This document shows positions 1 to 8,158 of a DNA stretch of 64,000 bases, piece after piece (within the stretch, counting starts at the first letter, position 1; the number at the start of each line of letters is the position of its first letter). Source of the DNA: Acrocarpospora corrugata (lineage in GTDB: Bacteria > Actinomycetota > Actinomycetes > Streptosporangiales > Streptosporangiaceae); NCBI RefSeq assembly GCF_009687845.1, contig NZ_BLAD01000051.1, positions 96,217-160,216 of the forward strand. Reading direction: 5' to 3'. The position numbers and the translations under genes are program-made. Below the pieces are notes generated by a model that was not told where the DNA came from, did not search any database, and saw only the letters and a program-made list of their open reading frames with translations.

Positions 1-282
1 CGGCAGGTAGGTGTCCTCGAAGCGGTCGGTCAGGTTGACGTACTTGACCTGGACGTTCGGGTTCGCGGCGTTCCAGGTCTTGACCGCCTCGTCGTAGGCG
101 AAGTTCTCGCCGCCGCCGAAGGTCTGCAGCGTGATCTCGACCTTCTCCGCCGGTGCGGACGCGGCGCCGGTGGCCGCGCCGGTCGCGGGCGGCTCGTCCG
201 AACCGCAGGCGGCGGCGGACAAGGCAAGAGCGCCAACCGCGACGGCCGCGAGCAGCCTGCCGCGGCGCGTGTTGTTCATCAT
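1..282 (-). CDS. ABC transporter sugar-binding lipoprotein, 5' part only
   Basis: The first 94 codons are inside the window; the rest lies beyond base 1. The start is the ATG whose A is at 282, immediately followed by a second ATG. The product opens with a twin-arginine-like basic stretch (MMNNTRRGRLL), a hydrophobic core and a lipobox-like SAAAC at about residues 22-26, so it should be a lipid-anchored extracellular protein. The mature start (VEITLQTFGGGENFAYDEAV, then TWNAANPNVQVKYVNL) is typical of family 1 sugar-binding proteins. Three CebR-type operator boxes lie upstream, which suggests uptake of cellobiose or other oligosaccharides (inference). The family is clear; the substrate rests only on the operators. 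Confidence 0.8.
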   Translation of the reverse strand, partial: MMNNTRRGRLLAAVAVGALALSAAACGSDEPPATGAATGAASAPAEKVEITLQTFGGGENFAYDEAVKTWNAANPNVQVKYVNLTDRFEDTYLP

Positions 283-317
283 TCCGGACCCCTCTCAGGT
301 GGTTCCCGAATCTCGTT

Positions 318-331
318 TGGGGGCGCTTCCC
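318..331. promoter_or_regulatory. degenerate LacI-family operator
   Basis: TGGGGGCGCTTCCC matches 11 of 14 positions of the CebR consensus TGGGAGCGCTCCCA. It lies about 36 bases upstream of the binding-protein start and 55 bases from the perfect copy. Confidence 0.4.
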
Positions 332-372
332 GGACCAGTCCCCGACAACATGGCCCTGCGTTGAGTCTGCGT

Positions 373-386
373 TGGGAGCGCTCCCA
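373..386. promoter_or_regulatory. CebR-type operator, perfect copy
   Basis: TGGGAGCGCTCCCA is a perfect 14-bp palindrome identical to the binding site known for the cellobiose-responsive LacI regulator CebR of Streptomyces. It lies about 90 bases upstream of the sugar-binding lipoprotein start. Confidence 0.8.
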
Positions 387-502
387 CGAAGAGTCCACTA
401 TACGCAATGTCAGCGTCAATATGCCGAAACCTAACTGTTACTCCTGGACAGGTTGCACAGCCAGATTCCGGCATTTCATGACATAAACCGCATGTGGGCA
501 TT

Positions 503-516
503 TGGGAGCGCTCCCG
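503..516. promoter_or_regulatory. CebR-type operator, one mismatch
   Basis: TGGGAGCGCTCCCG differs from the CebR consensus only at the last base. It is 130 bases from the perfect copy, between the sulfatase stop and the binding-protein gene. Two strong boxes at this distance could allow repressor looping (inference). Confidence 0.7.
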
Positions 517-559
517 TACGCGTTCCACGCTGTGACGCTCCGTGACAGGCGCAGCTCCG

Positions 560-2008
560 CTAGCCGCGCAGGTACGGCGCCGCCGCGGCGCTGTCCGCGA
601 CCCGGCAGCTCGCGCCCTGGCACCGGTGCAGCGTCCCCAGCCGGCTGGCGAGCTGGTACAGCAGCGCCGGATCCGCGTCCGCCGCGATGTTGCGCAGTTG
701 ATACGGATCGTGGGCGAGGTCGTACAGCTGCGTCTCGCCGGTCTCATACTCGACGTAGCTGTGCTGGGCGGTGCGCAGCACCTTGTACGTCGGCGGCGCG
801 CTGTCCGCGTAGTCCGGATGCACGAACTCCACCAGCACGGCGTCCCGCCAGGCCGTGGGCTGGCCGTGCAGGATCGGCCGGAGCGAGCGCCCCTCGCAGA
901 ACTCCGGCAGCCGCACCCCCGCCAGGTCGGCGAAGGTCGGCGCGAAGTCGATGCTCGACCCCAGCACGTCGCTGGTACGGCCGGCCGGGATGCCGGGACC
1001 CCGGGCGATCATCGGAACCCGGATGTCCTCCTCGAACGGCGTGGTCTTGCCCGGCCGGAGGCGGTGCTGACCCAGGTGGAAGCCGTTGTCGGAGGTGAGG
1101 AACAGGTAGGTGTTGGCCAGCTTGCCGGTCCTGGTGAGCTCCGCGACCAGCTTGCCGACCATGTCGTCGACGCCGAGCATGGCGCGCAGCCGGTCGCGGT
1201 ACTGCCGGTCGATCGTGTGGATCGCGTCCCGCGAGAGCGGCCGGCGGGCGCGCAGCCAGGCGGGTTCCGCGGACATGTCGTCCTGGTCGAAGGAGGGCGT
1301 GCGCGGGGCCTTCGCGTCGGGGAACGCGTCCGCGTGGCGGGGGGCGTAGTTGGCGGGGCGGTGCGGGGCGACCGGGGCCAGGTACAGGAAGAACGGATCG
1401 TCCCGGGCGACGAAGTCGACGGCCTTGCGGGCCAGCACGTCGGTGAAATAGTCGCCGGGGGCGTTGCCGTACTGGAAGAGGCCGCCGTTGTCGTTGAGGG
1501 CGTAGCCGTACTCCTGGTAGAGATGGGTGACCGGGACCACCCAGTCGTGCCAGCCGGGCGGGATGTAGCGGGGGGAGAAGCCGGATGGGTACTGGTTGAG
1601 GTATTTGCCCATCAGGCCGGTGCGGTAGCCGGCGTCCTGCATCCAGGTGCCGAGGGTGGAGCCCTCCATCGGCTGGAAGCGCGGGAAGCCGCCGGTCGGG
1701 TTGCGGTTGGAGGTGACGCCGTGGCTGTGCACGTGCTGCGAGCGCAGAATGGACGAACGGGACGGACAGCACCACGGGTTGGCCACGAAGAAGCGCGAGA
1801 ACGTCGTGCCCTGCGCCGTCATCAGCGATGAAATATTCGGAAATTTCAAAATATCGGCAGCGTCGAGATCATCGGTCAAGATGAAGATGATGTTCGGCTT
1901 GCCCGCCATTTCCGACATTTCAGACTTCTCCGCCAGTGCCGGAAGAGCCGACCCCAGCATGGCGACCACGGCCACCCAGACCTTCCATTTACCCATGCAA
2001 TAGATCAT
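560..2008 (-). CDS. secreted sulfatase, N-acetylglucosamine-6-sulfatase-like
   Basis: A sulfatase of the alkaline-phosphatase superfamily, about 480 residues. A short basic n-region and a hydrophobic segment ending in LPALAEKS form a signal peptide, so export is likely. The metal-binding start PNIIFILTDDLDA is present. The formylglycine motif appears as CCPSR (C-x-P-S-R) in NPWCCPSRSSIL, so the first Cys should be matured to formylglycine. FLTSDNGFHLGQHRLRPGKTT carries the later active-site residues. The sequence resembles glucosamine-6-sulfatases more than aryl-sulfatases. The start is uncertain: ATGs at 2062, 2008 and 1996 all lack a clear ribosome site; 2008 or 1996 gives the best signal peptide. 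The true substrate is unknown. Confidence 0.85.
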   Translation of the reverse strand: MIYCMGKWKVWVAVVAMLGSALPALAEKSEMSEMAGKPNIIFILTDDLDAADILKFPNISSLMTAQGTTFSRFFVANPWCCPSRSSILRSQHVHSHGVTSNRNPTGGFPRFQPMEGSTLGTWMQDAGYRTGLMGKYLNQYPSGFSPRYIPPGWHDWVVPVTHLYQEYGYALNDNGGLFQYGNAPGDYFTDVLARKAVDFVARDDPFFLYLAPVAPHRPANYAPRHADAFPDAKAPRTPSFDQDDMSAEPAWLRARRPLSRDAIHTIDRQYRDRLRAMLGVDDMVGKLVAELTRTGKLANTYLFLTSDNGFHLGQHRLRPGKTTPFEEDIRVPMIARGPGIPAGRTSDVLGSSIDFAPTFADLAGVRLPEFCEGRSLRPILHGQPTAWRDAVLVEFVHPDYADSAPPTYKVLRTAQHSYVEYETGETQLYDLAHDPYQLRNIAADADPALLYQLASRLGTLHRCQGASCRVADSAAAAPYLRG

Positions 2009-2149
2009 TGCCGGGCTACGACCTGCGGAAACGTCCCCCCGGCGGCAGGGGGCGATGATCATGCCGATTTGTGGCGCTGTCGTCCTGTGGGCGGCTGTTA
2101 ACCGGTTGTTCCTTGGCGCGTCGTATCAGGCGGCTACGGTGAGCCCGTC

Positions 2150-3121
2150 GTGAAAGGGTCCTCGGAGAGTGAAGACGGCCTCGCCGTCGCGTGGGTGGAA
2201 TCCCCCTTGCAGCTGCTGTGCGTCATCGAGGCACAGCATGCTGGTCTGCTCGGCTCGGCCACCAGGGTCGTGCCGCGCTCCGGGCTGCCCGCGTTACGGC
2301 TGACCCGCGCGGAGATGTCCCGCCTCGACCTGCCGCCCGGCCTCGACCTGGCCGACCCCGCGGCGCGGATGCCGAAGCCGGGCAAGACCTGGGTGTTCGG
2401 CGACGCGTTCTCCGGCCGGGTCCAGCTCAACCTGCTCACCTCGGCGCCCCGCCGGGTCGTCCTGGTGGACGACGGCCTGGCCACCATCCGCCTGCTCGAA
2501 CTGCTGGTGGCCCGCCGCCCGCTGCTGCGCGCCCGGATCAAGCCCGGCCTGGCCCGCTGGATCCTCGGCGCCGCCGCCGGCCTGCGCCTGCGCGGCGGCC
2601 GGCTGTCGATCTTCACCGCGCTCCCCGTCTCCGACGAGCTCGCCGAAGCCGTCCGCGCCCGCGGCGCCGAACTGGTCCGGCACGACTTCGACTGGCTGCG
2701 CGCCCAGCCCGGCAACGTTCCCCCCGACGAACGCACCGTCGTGCTCGGCACCTCCCTGGTCCGCAACGGCCTCATCCACCGGGACGCGTACGTCAAGTGG
2801 CTGGCCACCCTCGACGAACCGGTCGCGTACTACCCGCACCGCCGCGAGGACCCGCGTGACCTGGAGAAGGTCCGCCGCATCGCCGGCATCACGGTGTACG
2901 AGACCGGCGTGCCGGCCGAGATGACCCTGCGCGGCCTGCGCCCCGGCCAGCGGGTGCTCAGCCTGCCGTCCACGGCCGTCACCTCGCTGCGCGTCCTGCT
3001 CAGGGCCCGTGGCGTCTCGATCGAGACCGTCGAGGTCCCCGACGACTGGTGGACCGCGTCCGCCGGGCCCTCGCTCCGCTCCCATCTCCAGCTCTTCGCC
3101 CACGAAAGGGTTGCTCCTTGA
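2150..3121 (+). CDS. polysialyltransferase-like glycosyltransferase
   Basis: A 323-residue protein starting with GTG. It opens with AWVESPLQLLCVIEAQHAGLL, the ESPLQLL signature of bacterial sialyl-/polysialyltransferase-like enzymes. Later it has VAYYPHRRED (HP-type motif) and LSLPSTAVTSL (S/T motif), the two nucleotide-sugar-binding motifs of bacterial sialyltransferases. It overlaps the next gene by four bases (TTGA). A nonulosonate activation enzyme, a GT2 enzyme and a second HP-motif transferase lie at 9.0-13.3 kb on the other strand, so a role in building a nonulosonic-acid cell-surface polymer is likely. Donor and linkage cannot be read from the sequence. Confidence 0.7.
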   Translation: MKGSSESEDGLAVAWVESPLQLLCVIEAQHAGLLGSATRVVPRSGLPALRLTRAEMSRLDLPPGLDLADPAARMPKPGKTWVFGDAFSGRVQLNLLTSAPRRVVLVDDGLATIRLLELLVARRPLLRARIKPGLARWILGAAAGLRLRGGRLSIFTALPVSDELAEAVRARGAELVRHDFDWLRAQPGNVPPDERTVVLGTSLVRNGLIHRDAYVKWLATLDEPVAYYPHRREDPRDLEKVRRIAGITVYETGVPAEMTLRGLRPGQRVLSLPSTAVTSLRVLLRARGVSIETVEVPDDWWTASAGPSLRSHLQLFAHERVAP

Positions 3122-4350
3122 CCCGCGTCACCCCTGACCGGCTGCTCTTTCCCGCGCCGCTGCGCGTCCTGGCCGTCGCCGACTCCGACTCCTACCTGAA
3201 ATGGGCCGCCGGGCTGCTCGCCGGCGCGCCACAGGGCTGGACCACGGAACTCGCGGTCGTCCGCACCCCGATCACTCCGTCGCCCGGCCAGATCGCGGCG
3301 GCCGTGAGCGGCACCCGCTTCGGCGCGACCGAGGTGCTCGGCGCGCGCGGCCTGCGCAAGGCCGCGGAACGGTTCCGCCCCGACGTGATCCTGCTGTCCT
3401 GCACAGGACCGGTGGTGGACGCGCTGGCCGCCGAGGTGCTGGCCGGGCTGAAGCCGCGGCCGGTGTTCATGTCCGGGCTGCCCGGGATCTCGGTGCCCGC
3501 GACCGAGAAGGCGTGGCTGTTCCGCAGCGCCTGCGATCTGTTCATCCTGCACAGCGGGCGCGAGGTCGGCGAGTTCGGCGAGCTGGCCAGGGAGCTCGGC
3601 GGGGGCGGGGAGATCGCGCTGGCCCGCCTGCCGTACCTGGATCTGGGCGGCCGGGGGAGCGGGAACCGGGTGATCTTCGCGACCCAGGCCAAGGTGCCCG
3701 CCCGGCGCGAGGACCGGGAGAACATCCTGCTCGCGCTGGAGTCCCTGGCCGACGCCCGCCCCGACCTCGACGTGGTCGTCAAGCTCCGGGCCCGCGACGA
3801 CGAGCGGCAGACCCACAACGAGCGCCACCACTACGAGCGGCTCTGGACCACGATGGCCGCCGACGGCCGGGTCCGCGCCGGCGCGATCCGGTTCGAGGCC
3901 GGCCCGATGCACGAGCACCTCGCCCAGGCGGGCGGTTTCGTCACGGTCAGCTCCACCGCCGCGCTGGAGGCCATCGCCCAGCACGTCCCGCTCCTGATCC
4001 TCTCCGACTTCGGTGTCAGCGCCGAGATGATCAACCTGGTCTTCGACGGCAGCGGTACTCTCGGCACTCTCGACGACCTGGCCAAAGCCGACTTCCGCAC
4101 CCCCCTCCCCGAGTGGTGCCAGGCCAACTACTTCCACGACGCCACCGCCAGCGACTGGATCCCCCGCCTCTCCGCCCTGGTCACCGCCGCCCGCGAAGGC
4201 ACCCTCACCCCGGCCCGTTCCCTCCTCGACGGCCCCGCCCACGCTTCCGCCCGCCGCCGCGCCCGCCTCCGCATCGAAATCCCGCCCCGCGTCCTGCGGT
4301 ACGGCTACCGAACCAAACGCCGAATCCGCCGCTACCTGAAGCCCTTCTGA
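3118..4350 (+). CDS. DUF6716-type putative glycosyltransferase
   Basis: The start is taken as TTG at 3118, overlapping the preceding stop (TTGA), with GAAAGGG eight bases upstream; a GTG at 3049 would need a 73-base overlap. The 410-residue product resembles the DUF6716 putative glycosyltransferases found with polysialyltransferase-like genes in actinomycetes. Visible features are an N-terminal Rossmann-like start (LRVLAVADSDSYLKW), VVVKLRARDDERQTH, the VTVSSTAALEAI loop expected to bind a nucleotide phosphate, and a very basic tail (RTKRRIRRYLKPF) that could hold it to the membrane. Function is inferred from family and neighbours; the reaction is unknown. Confidence 0.65.
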   Translation: MTRVTPDRLLFPAPLRVLAVADSDSYLKWAAGLLAGAPQGWTTELAVVRTPITPSPGQIAAAVSGTRFGATEVLGARGLRKAAERFRPDVILLSCTGPVVDALAAEVLAGLKPRPVFMSGLPGISVPATEKAWLFRSACDLFILHSGREVGEFGELARELGGGGEIALARLPYLDLGGRGSGNRVIFATQAKVPARREDRENILLALESLADARPDLDVVVKLRARDDERQTHNERHHYERLWTTMAADGRVRAGAIRFEAGPMHEHLAQAGGFVTVSSTAALEAIAQHVPLLILSDFGVSAEMINLVFDGSGTLGTLDDLAKADFRTPLPEWCQANYFHDATASDWIPRLSALVTAAREGTLTPARSLLDGPAHASARRRARLRIEIPPRVLRYGYRTKRRIRRYLKPF

Positions 4351-4488
4351 AACCGGTCGTTATCAAATCGGTACGGCCGATTATGTATTCACAGCCGGGG
4401 CCGCCCAATGCTTACCGCCGGTGGCTGAGATCATGCTCCCCGCGCTATCGTCTGAAAGACGGGGATCCGATACGGCCGAAGGTGGAAG

Positions 4489-4863
4489 ATGGGCGCCGAT
4501 ATTTATCTGGAGGTCCACGGGGACGGCCTTGACGCGGGGGAGCGAGAACACTTATTCCGGCTGCTCCGCGCCGAATTGCTGCAACTCCCGGTCGACGACG
4601 TCACCCCGCGCGGCGCGGGGGAGGCGCCGCCGGGAGCCCGGGGCCTGGGTGATGTGATCATCGGCCTGCTCGTCACGGCGCAACCCACCTGGGAGATGCT
4701 GGATTCCCTGGTGAACACCGTGCGGAACTGGCTCACCCGCGCCGACGGCGAGCGGTCCGTGCGACTGGAGATCGACGGCGACGTCCTCGAACTCACCGGC
4801 ACGACGGAGGCACTCCAGACCCGGCTGGCGGACGAGTGGATTCGCCTCCATTCGATGGAGTGA
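4489..4863 (+). CDS. EACC1-like effector-associated constant component
   Basis: A 124-residue acidic protein, ATG preceded by AAGGTGGAAG. It begins MGADIYLEVHGDG and ends with a small domain (SVRLEIDGDVLELTGTTEALQTRLADEWI). This shape fits the EACC1 family of effector-associated constant components described in predicted NTPase/caspase conflict systems of multicellular bacteria; that call is from general resemblance, not a search. It ends seven bases before the caspase gene, so the two should be translated together. In such systems the EACC1 protein is thought to be an adaptor or regulator of the effector peptidase (family knowledge); here that is inference. Confidence 0.6.
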   Translation: MGADIYLEVHGDGLDAGEREHLFRLLRAELLQLPVDDVTPRGAGEAPPGARGLGDVIIGLLVTAQPTWEMLDSLVNTVRNWLTRADGERSVRLEIDGDVLELTGTTEALQTRLADEWIRLHSME

Positions 4864-4869
4864 GCTCTG

Positions 4870-6741
4870 ATGTCGGGAATACGGCGGGCCCTTATCGTGG
4901 CCAACGACGAGTATGCCGATCCCGGTCTCGCCCCGTTACGCGCCCCGAACCAGGACGCGCTCGCGCTCGCCGAAGTCCTGGGCGCGAAGGACATCGGCGG
5001 ATTCGAGGTCGAGACCCGCAGAAACGCCACCGCGCACGAACTCCGGGTGTCGATTGAGGATTTCTTCGCCGACAGCGCCAGAGACGATCTGCTGTTCCTG
5101 CATTTCTCCGGCCACGGCCTGAAAAGCCCGGCGGGCGAGCTGTACCTGAGCGCCAGCGACACCCGCGCCGACCGGCTCGCCTCCACGGCCATCCCGGCCG
5201 AGTACGTGAGCCGGCTCATGCTGGAGGCGCGAGCCCAGCGCGTCGTGCTGTTCCTGGACTGCTGTTACGGCGGCGCGTTCCCGCGCGGAATGATGGTGCG
5301 CGGGACCAGGGACGCGGCCGTCGGCGACGCCTTCCTCCGCCAGAAGCGCACCACGACGGAGAGCGGCCGCGTGGTCGTGACCGCCTCCAGCGCGATCGAG
5401 TACGCCTTGGAGGGGCGCGACGTGGTGTCCGACGCCGAACTCCGGCCTTCGATCTTCACCTCGGCCGTGGTCAGCGGGCTCACCAGCGGGGACGCCGACC
5501 ACGACGGTGACGGCTGGGTGGGGGTGCGGGAGCTGTTCGACTACGTGGCCGACCGGGTCCGGCAGGAGACACCACACCAGACGCCGCACATCTGGGTCTT
5601 CGGCGCGCAGGGGGACGTGCTCATGGCCCGGGCGAAAACCCGGCGAATCCGGGAGGTCGCGGTGCCCACCGTGCTGGCCGAGGCGATGGAGAGCCCGCTC
5701 GCGGGGGCCAGGTTCGGGGTCGTGCACGAACTGCGGGAACACCTGATGGGTGACGACCTCGGTCAGGCGCTGACCGCGTCGAAGATGCTGGCGCGGCTGG
5801 CCGACGACGACAGCCGCCTGGTGTCCAGAGCCGCCGTCGCGCTCCTGGCCGAATCCCGGCTGCAGGCGACCCCGCCGGCCATCGACTTCGGTACGTTCGA
5901 ACTGGCCACGTGGTCGGAGCCGGTGGAGGTTTCACTGACCGGGCCCCCGTTGGCGTGCGCGGTCACCGTCATCCCATCCCATGCGTGGATTCACACCGAA
6001 ATCGCGGACTCGCTCGTGATGGTCCGGGTCTACGGCGAGACGCTGGGCCCTGCCGAGGGCAGCGTGATCCTCACCTCCCCGCTCGGTGAAACCACCATTT
6101 CCTGCACCGCCAGTGTCCAAGGTGGTGGAGCGACCTCGACTTGGCCAATGCGGCGGGTGTGGCCGCTTGCGGACTTCTCGGGGCCGGTCCCAGAGCCGAG
6201 CCCTCCGCGGCAGGCGCCGGCCGCCACGCCAATCGAAGATCATCCGAATCGATTCGCCGGCGTGTGGCCGCGGTTGGCGGCAGGGCTCGTCGACGGCATG
6301 ATCTTCTACGTGCTCATGGGACTCTCGGGCGCGCTGGCGTACGCGTTGTTCCCGTCTGTATTCGATATGGAGACAGGTGAGGTCACAGATAACGGCTTCG
6401 CTTTCGTGGTCACAGCGTTCGCCTCGGTCGCGAGCACCTTCCTCTACGGGTTCCTCTCGCTGCGAAAATATGGGCGAACCATCGGCAAGGCTATGTTTGG
6501 CCTCAGGGTGGTAGAGATCGGCCGTGAACAGGTTCGTGGCATCAACGGCAAGCCCGCTTACCTGCGTGCCCTGCCGCTCGCCTTGCCGATGGCGCTGACC
6601 GGGATACCCGAACAGGGGTTCGCCTTCGGCGTATGGTGCGCCTGGCTTGCTTGTCTGATCTGGATGCTTGTGAGCGATCCCGGTCCCCGGTCGCTGCTGG
6701 ACAGGCTGGCAGAGACCGTGGTCGTGCGCGCCGACTCGTGA
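4870..6741 (+). CDS. caspase-like peptidase with HEAT-like, beta-sandwich and RDD membrane domains
   Basis: A 623-residue protein. Residues 1-260 are a peptidase C14 domain: start RRALIVANDEYADPGLAPL, catalytic His82 in LHFSGHG and the Cys of the DxC motif (DCCYGG, Cys132). About 270-340 is a helical HEAT-like stretch (LREHLMGDDLGQALTASKML). About 345-420 is a beta-rich Ig-like segment. A Pro-rich linker leads to a C-terminal RDD domain from about residue 460 (RLAAGLVDGMIFYVL, KYGRTIGKAMFGLRVVE) with three or four membrane helices. The peptidase is therefore tethered to the membrane on its cytoplasmic side. It follows the EACC1-like gene by seven bases. A role as a regulated suicide or processing protease is inference from similar gene pairs; domain calls are confident. 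Confidence 0.85.
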   Translation: MSGIRRALIVANDEYADPGLAPLRAPNQDALALAEVLGAKDIGGFEVETRRNATAHELRVSIEDFFADSARDDLLFLHFSGHGLKSPAGELYLSASDTRADRLASTAIPAEYVSRLMLEARAQRVVLFLDCCYGGAFPRGMMVRGTRDAAVGDAFLRQKRTTTESGRVVVTASSAIEYALEGRDVVSDAELRPSIFTSAVVSGLTSGDADHDGDGWVGVRELFDYVADRVRQETPHQTPHIWVFGAQGDVLMARAKTRRIREVAVPTVLAEAMESPLAGARFGVVHELREHLMGDDLGQALTASKMLARLADDDSRLVSRAAVALLAESRLQATPPAIDFGTFELATWSEPVEVSLTGPPLACAVTVIPSHAWIHTEIADSLVMVRVYGETLGPAEGSVILTSPLGETTISCTASVQGGGATSTWPMRRVWPLADFSGPVPEPSPPRQAPAATPIEDHPNRFAGVWPRLAAGLVDGMIFYVLMGLSGALAYALFPSVFDMETGEVTDNGFAFVVTAFASVASTFLYGFLSLRKYGRTIGKAMFGLRVVEIGREQVRGINGKPAYLRALPLALPMALTGIPEQGFAFGVWCAWLACLIWMLVSDPGPRSLLDRLAETVVVRADS

Positions 6742-6754
6742 CCTTGATCGACGA

Positions 6755-8047
6755 TCAGAAGAAACCGGTGAATCCGCTGGTGACGGCGGCGGTGGTGGGG
6801 GTCTCGCCGAAGTGGTGCCGGGTGCCCGGCTTGGTGATGATCGTGTAGCCGTCGCCGGCGTAGGTGATGTCCGCCGCCTCCGGGGAACCGGGTGGCAGGT
6901 CGCCGAGGTGTTTCGCATCGCCGAAGGCGTATATGTGGCCGGTTTTGTCGAGGAGGAGGTAGCCCTTGCCGGTGGGGGTCGCGGACATGGCGACGATGGC
7001 GCGGTCGAAGGTGGTGGCGTTGCCGTGCCAGGGGGCGGTGCCGTGGATCTGGCCTGCCGAGGTCAGGAGCCAGTAGCCGTCTTTCGTGGCTTCTATGTCG
7101 ATGAATCGGCCTGAATAGCCTTCTGGGCTCTTCGTTGGTTTCTTGCCGGGGGCGTACACGCGGCCGGTGGCGTCGGTCAGCAGGTAGGCGTCGCCGGTCG
7201 CGGTGATCGCGGTGACCTCGGCCTTGATCGTCGGGTACGGTTTCGCGTCGCCGTAGGGGAAGATCTGGCCGGTTGAGCTGGCCAGCCAGTAGCCGTTGCC
7301 GGTGCGGGTCGCGGCGGCGTCGACGATTCCGCCGGTCAGGGTGGTGGGCGGGTGGTGGGGGATGGGGGTGCCGAAGGCTTGGCCGGTGGAGGTCACCGAC
7401 AGGAGGGTGGGGCCGATGGGGTGGATGCCGCCGCCGTTGACGACCTGTTCGTAGGCGGGTGCGCCGCCGCCGTACGCGAGGATGCCGATGTTGGCGGGAG
7501 AGCGCACCACGCCCGCGACGCTGTAGCTCGCCCAGAAGCTGTCGAGGACGCCGCCGTGCCAGCGCATCGGGTTTCGGACGACCTTCGAGTTCTGGCCGAC
7601 GGTCATCACGCTGCGGGTGCCGTCCCGGTTGACGGTGATCGACTCGACGATCACGACGTGCCCGGCCGCGCCGGTGCGGTTCATGACGATCATGTCGCCG
7701 GGGACGATGTCGGCGATCTTGCCGTTGGGCTGCGGGGCCATGCCCAGGGCGGGGGCCTTGGCGAAGATGTGTGAGGCGATGCCGACGCCGCCGAAGATGC
7801 CCTTGTGCCAGCCGCGCCGCTGGTAGAAGCGCTGCGCGAGTTCCACGCACTGCCACCAGTTGGACGAGACGCCGCCCACGTGCGGCTGGCCGTCGCAGGT
7901 TCGCGCGGTGCTGTTCGAGCAGATGGGCACGCCGTACCCGGCGAACCAGGCGGTCCCGGACAGCTGGAGCGGCGCGCCGGCGGATGCCTCCGCCGGGCCG
8001 CCCAGCATCATGCCCATGACCATTCCAGCGGTGATGATCTTCCGCAA
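6755..8047 (-). CDS. secreted CHAP-domain amidase with C-terminal propeller-like repeats
   Basis: Start taken as TTG at 8047, which has GGAAGGA seven bases upstream; an ATG at 8074 has no visible ribosome site. A signal peptide (LRKIITAGMVMGMMLGGPAEASA) leads to a CHAP domain with the nucleophile Cys in SNWWQCVELAQRF (about residue 67) and the His in AAGHVVIVE. CHAP enzymes cut peptidoglycan peptides as amidases or endopeptidases. The C-terminal half is five or six repeats of the type GYWLASSTGQIFPYGDAK / GYLLLDKTGHIYAFGDAK, probably a beta-propeller that binds wall or surface glycan. The gene converges on the caspase gene with only 13 bases between stops. Confidence 0.8.
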   Translation of the reverse strand: MRKIITAGMVMGMMLGGPAEASAGAPLQLSGTAWFAGYGVPICSNSTARTCDGQPHVGGVSSNWWQCVELAQRFYQRRGWHKGIFGGVGIASHIFAKAPALGMAPQPNGKIADIVPGDMIVMNRTGAAGHVVIVESITVNRDGTRSVMTVGQNSKVVRNPMRWHGGVLDSFWASYSVAGVVRSPANIGILAYGGGAPAYEQVVNGGGIHPIGPTLLSVTSTGQAFGTPIPHHPPTTLTGGIVDAAATRTGNGYWLASSTGQIFPYGDAKPYPTIKAEVTAITATGDAYLLTDATGRVYAPGKKPTKSPEGYSGRFIDIEATKDGYWLLTSAGQIHGTAPWHGNATTFDRAIVAMSATPTGKGYLLLDKTGHIYAFGDAKHLGDLPPGSPEAADITYAGDGYTIITKPGTRHHFGETPTTAAVTSGFTGFF

Positions 8048-8089
8048 GGCTCGTCCTTCCGTCGTGAATGCCATCCGGAAGCTTGCCGA

Positions 8090-8113
8090 TAAAGCGAAAG
8101 AATCGCCGCTTTA
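8090..8113 (-). terminator. weak hairpin between pirin and CHAP genes
   Basis: TAAAGCG at 8090-8096 pairs with CGCTTTA at 8107-8113 (7-bp stem, 10-base loop). It lies 45 bases past the pirin stop. It could equally be an operator for the CHAP gene. Confidence 0.3.
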
Positions 8114-8158
8114 ATGCCCTTTAGGTATGCGTTTCAGCTAATTCGGTTATGTCGTAAT

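Noticed and set aside
542..1831. Long open frame on the + strand opposite the sulfatase
   Set aside because: Codon pattern and composition (Arg/Val/Gly-rich, no motif) are those of an antisense shadow; the minus-strand sulfatase is complete.
2830..4242. 470-codon minus-strand frame opposite the DUF6716 gene
   Set aside because: Low-complexity Gly/Ala/Val product without motifs; explained by the real plus-strand genes.
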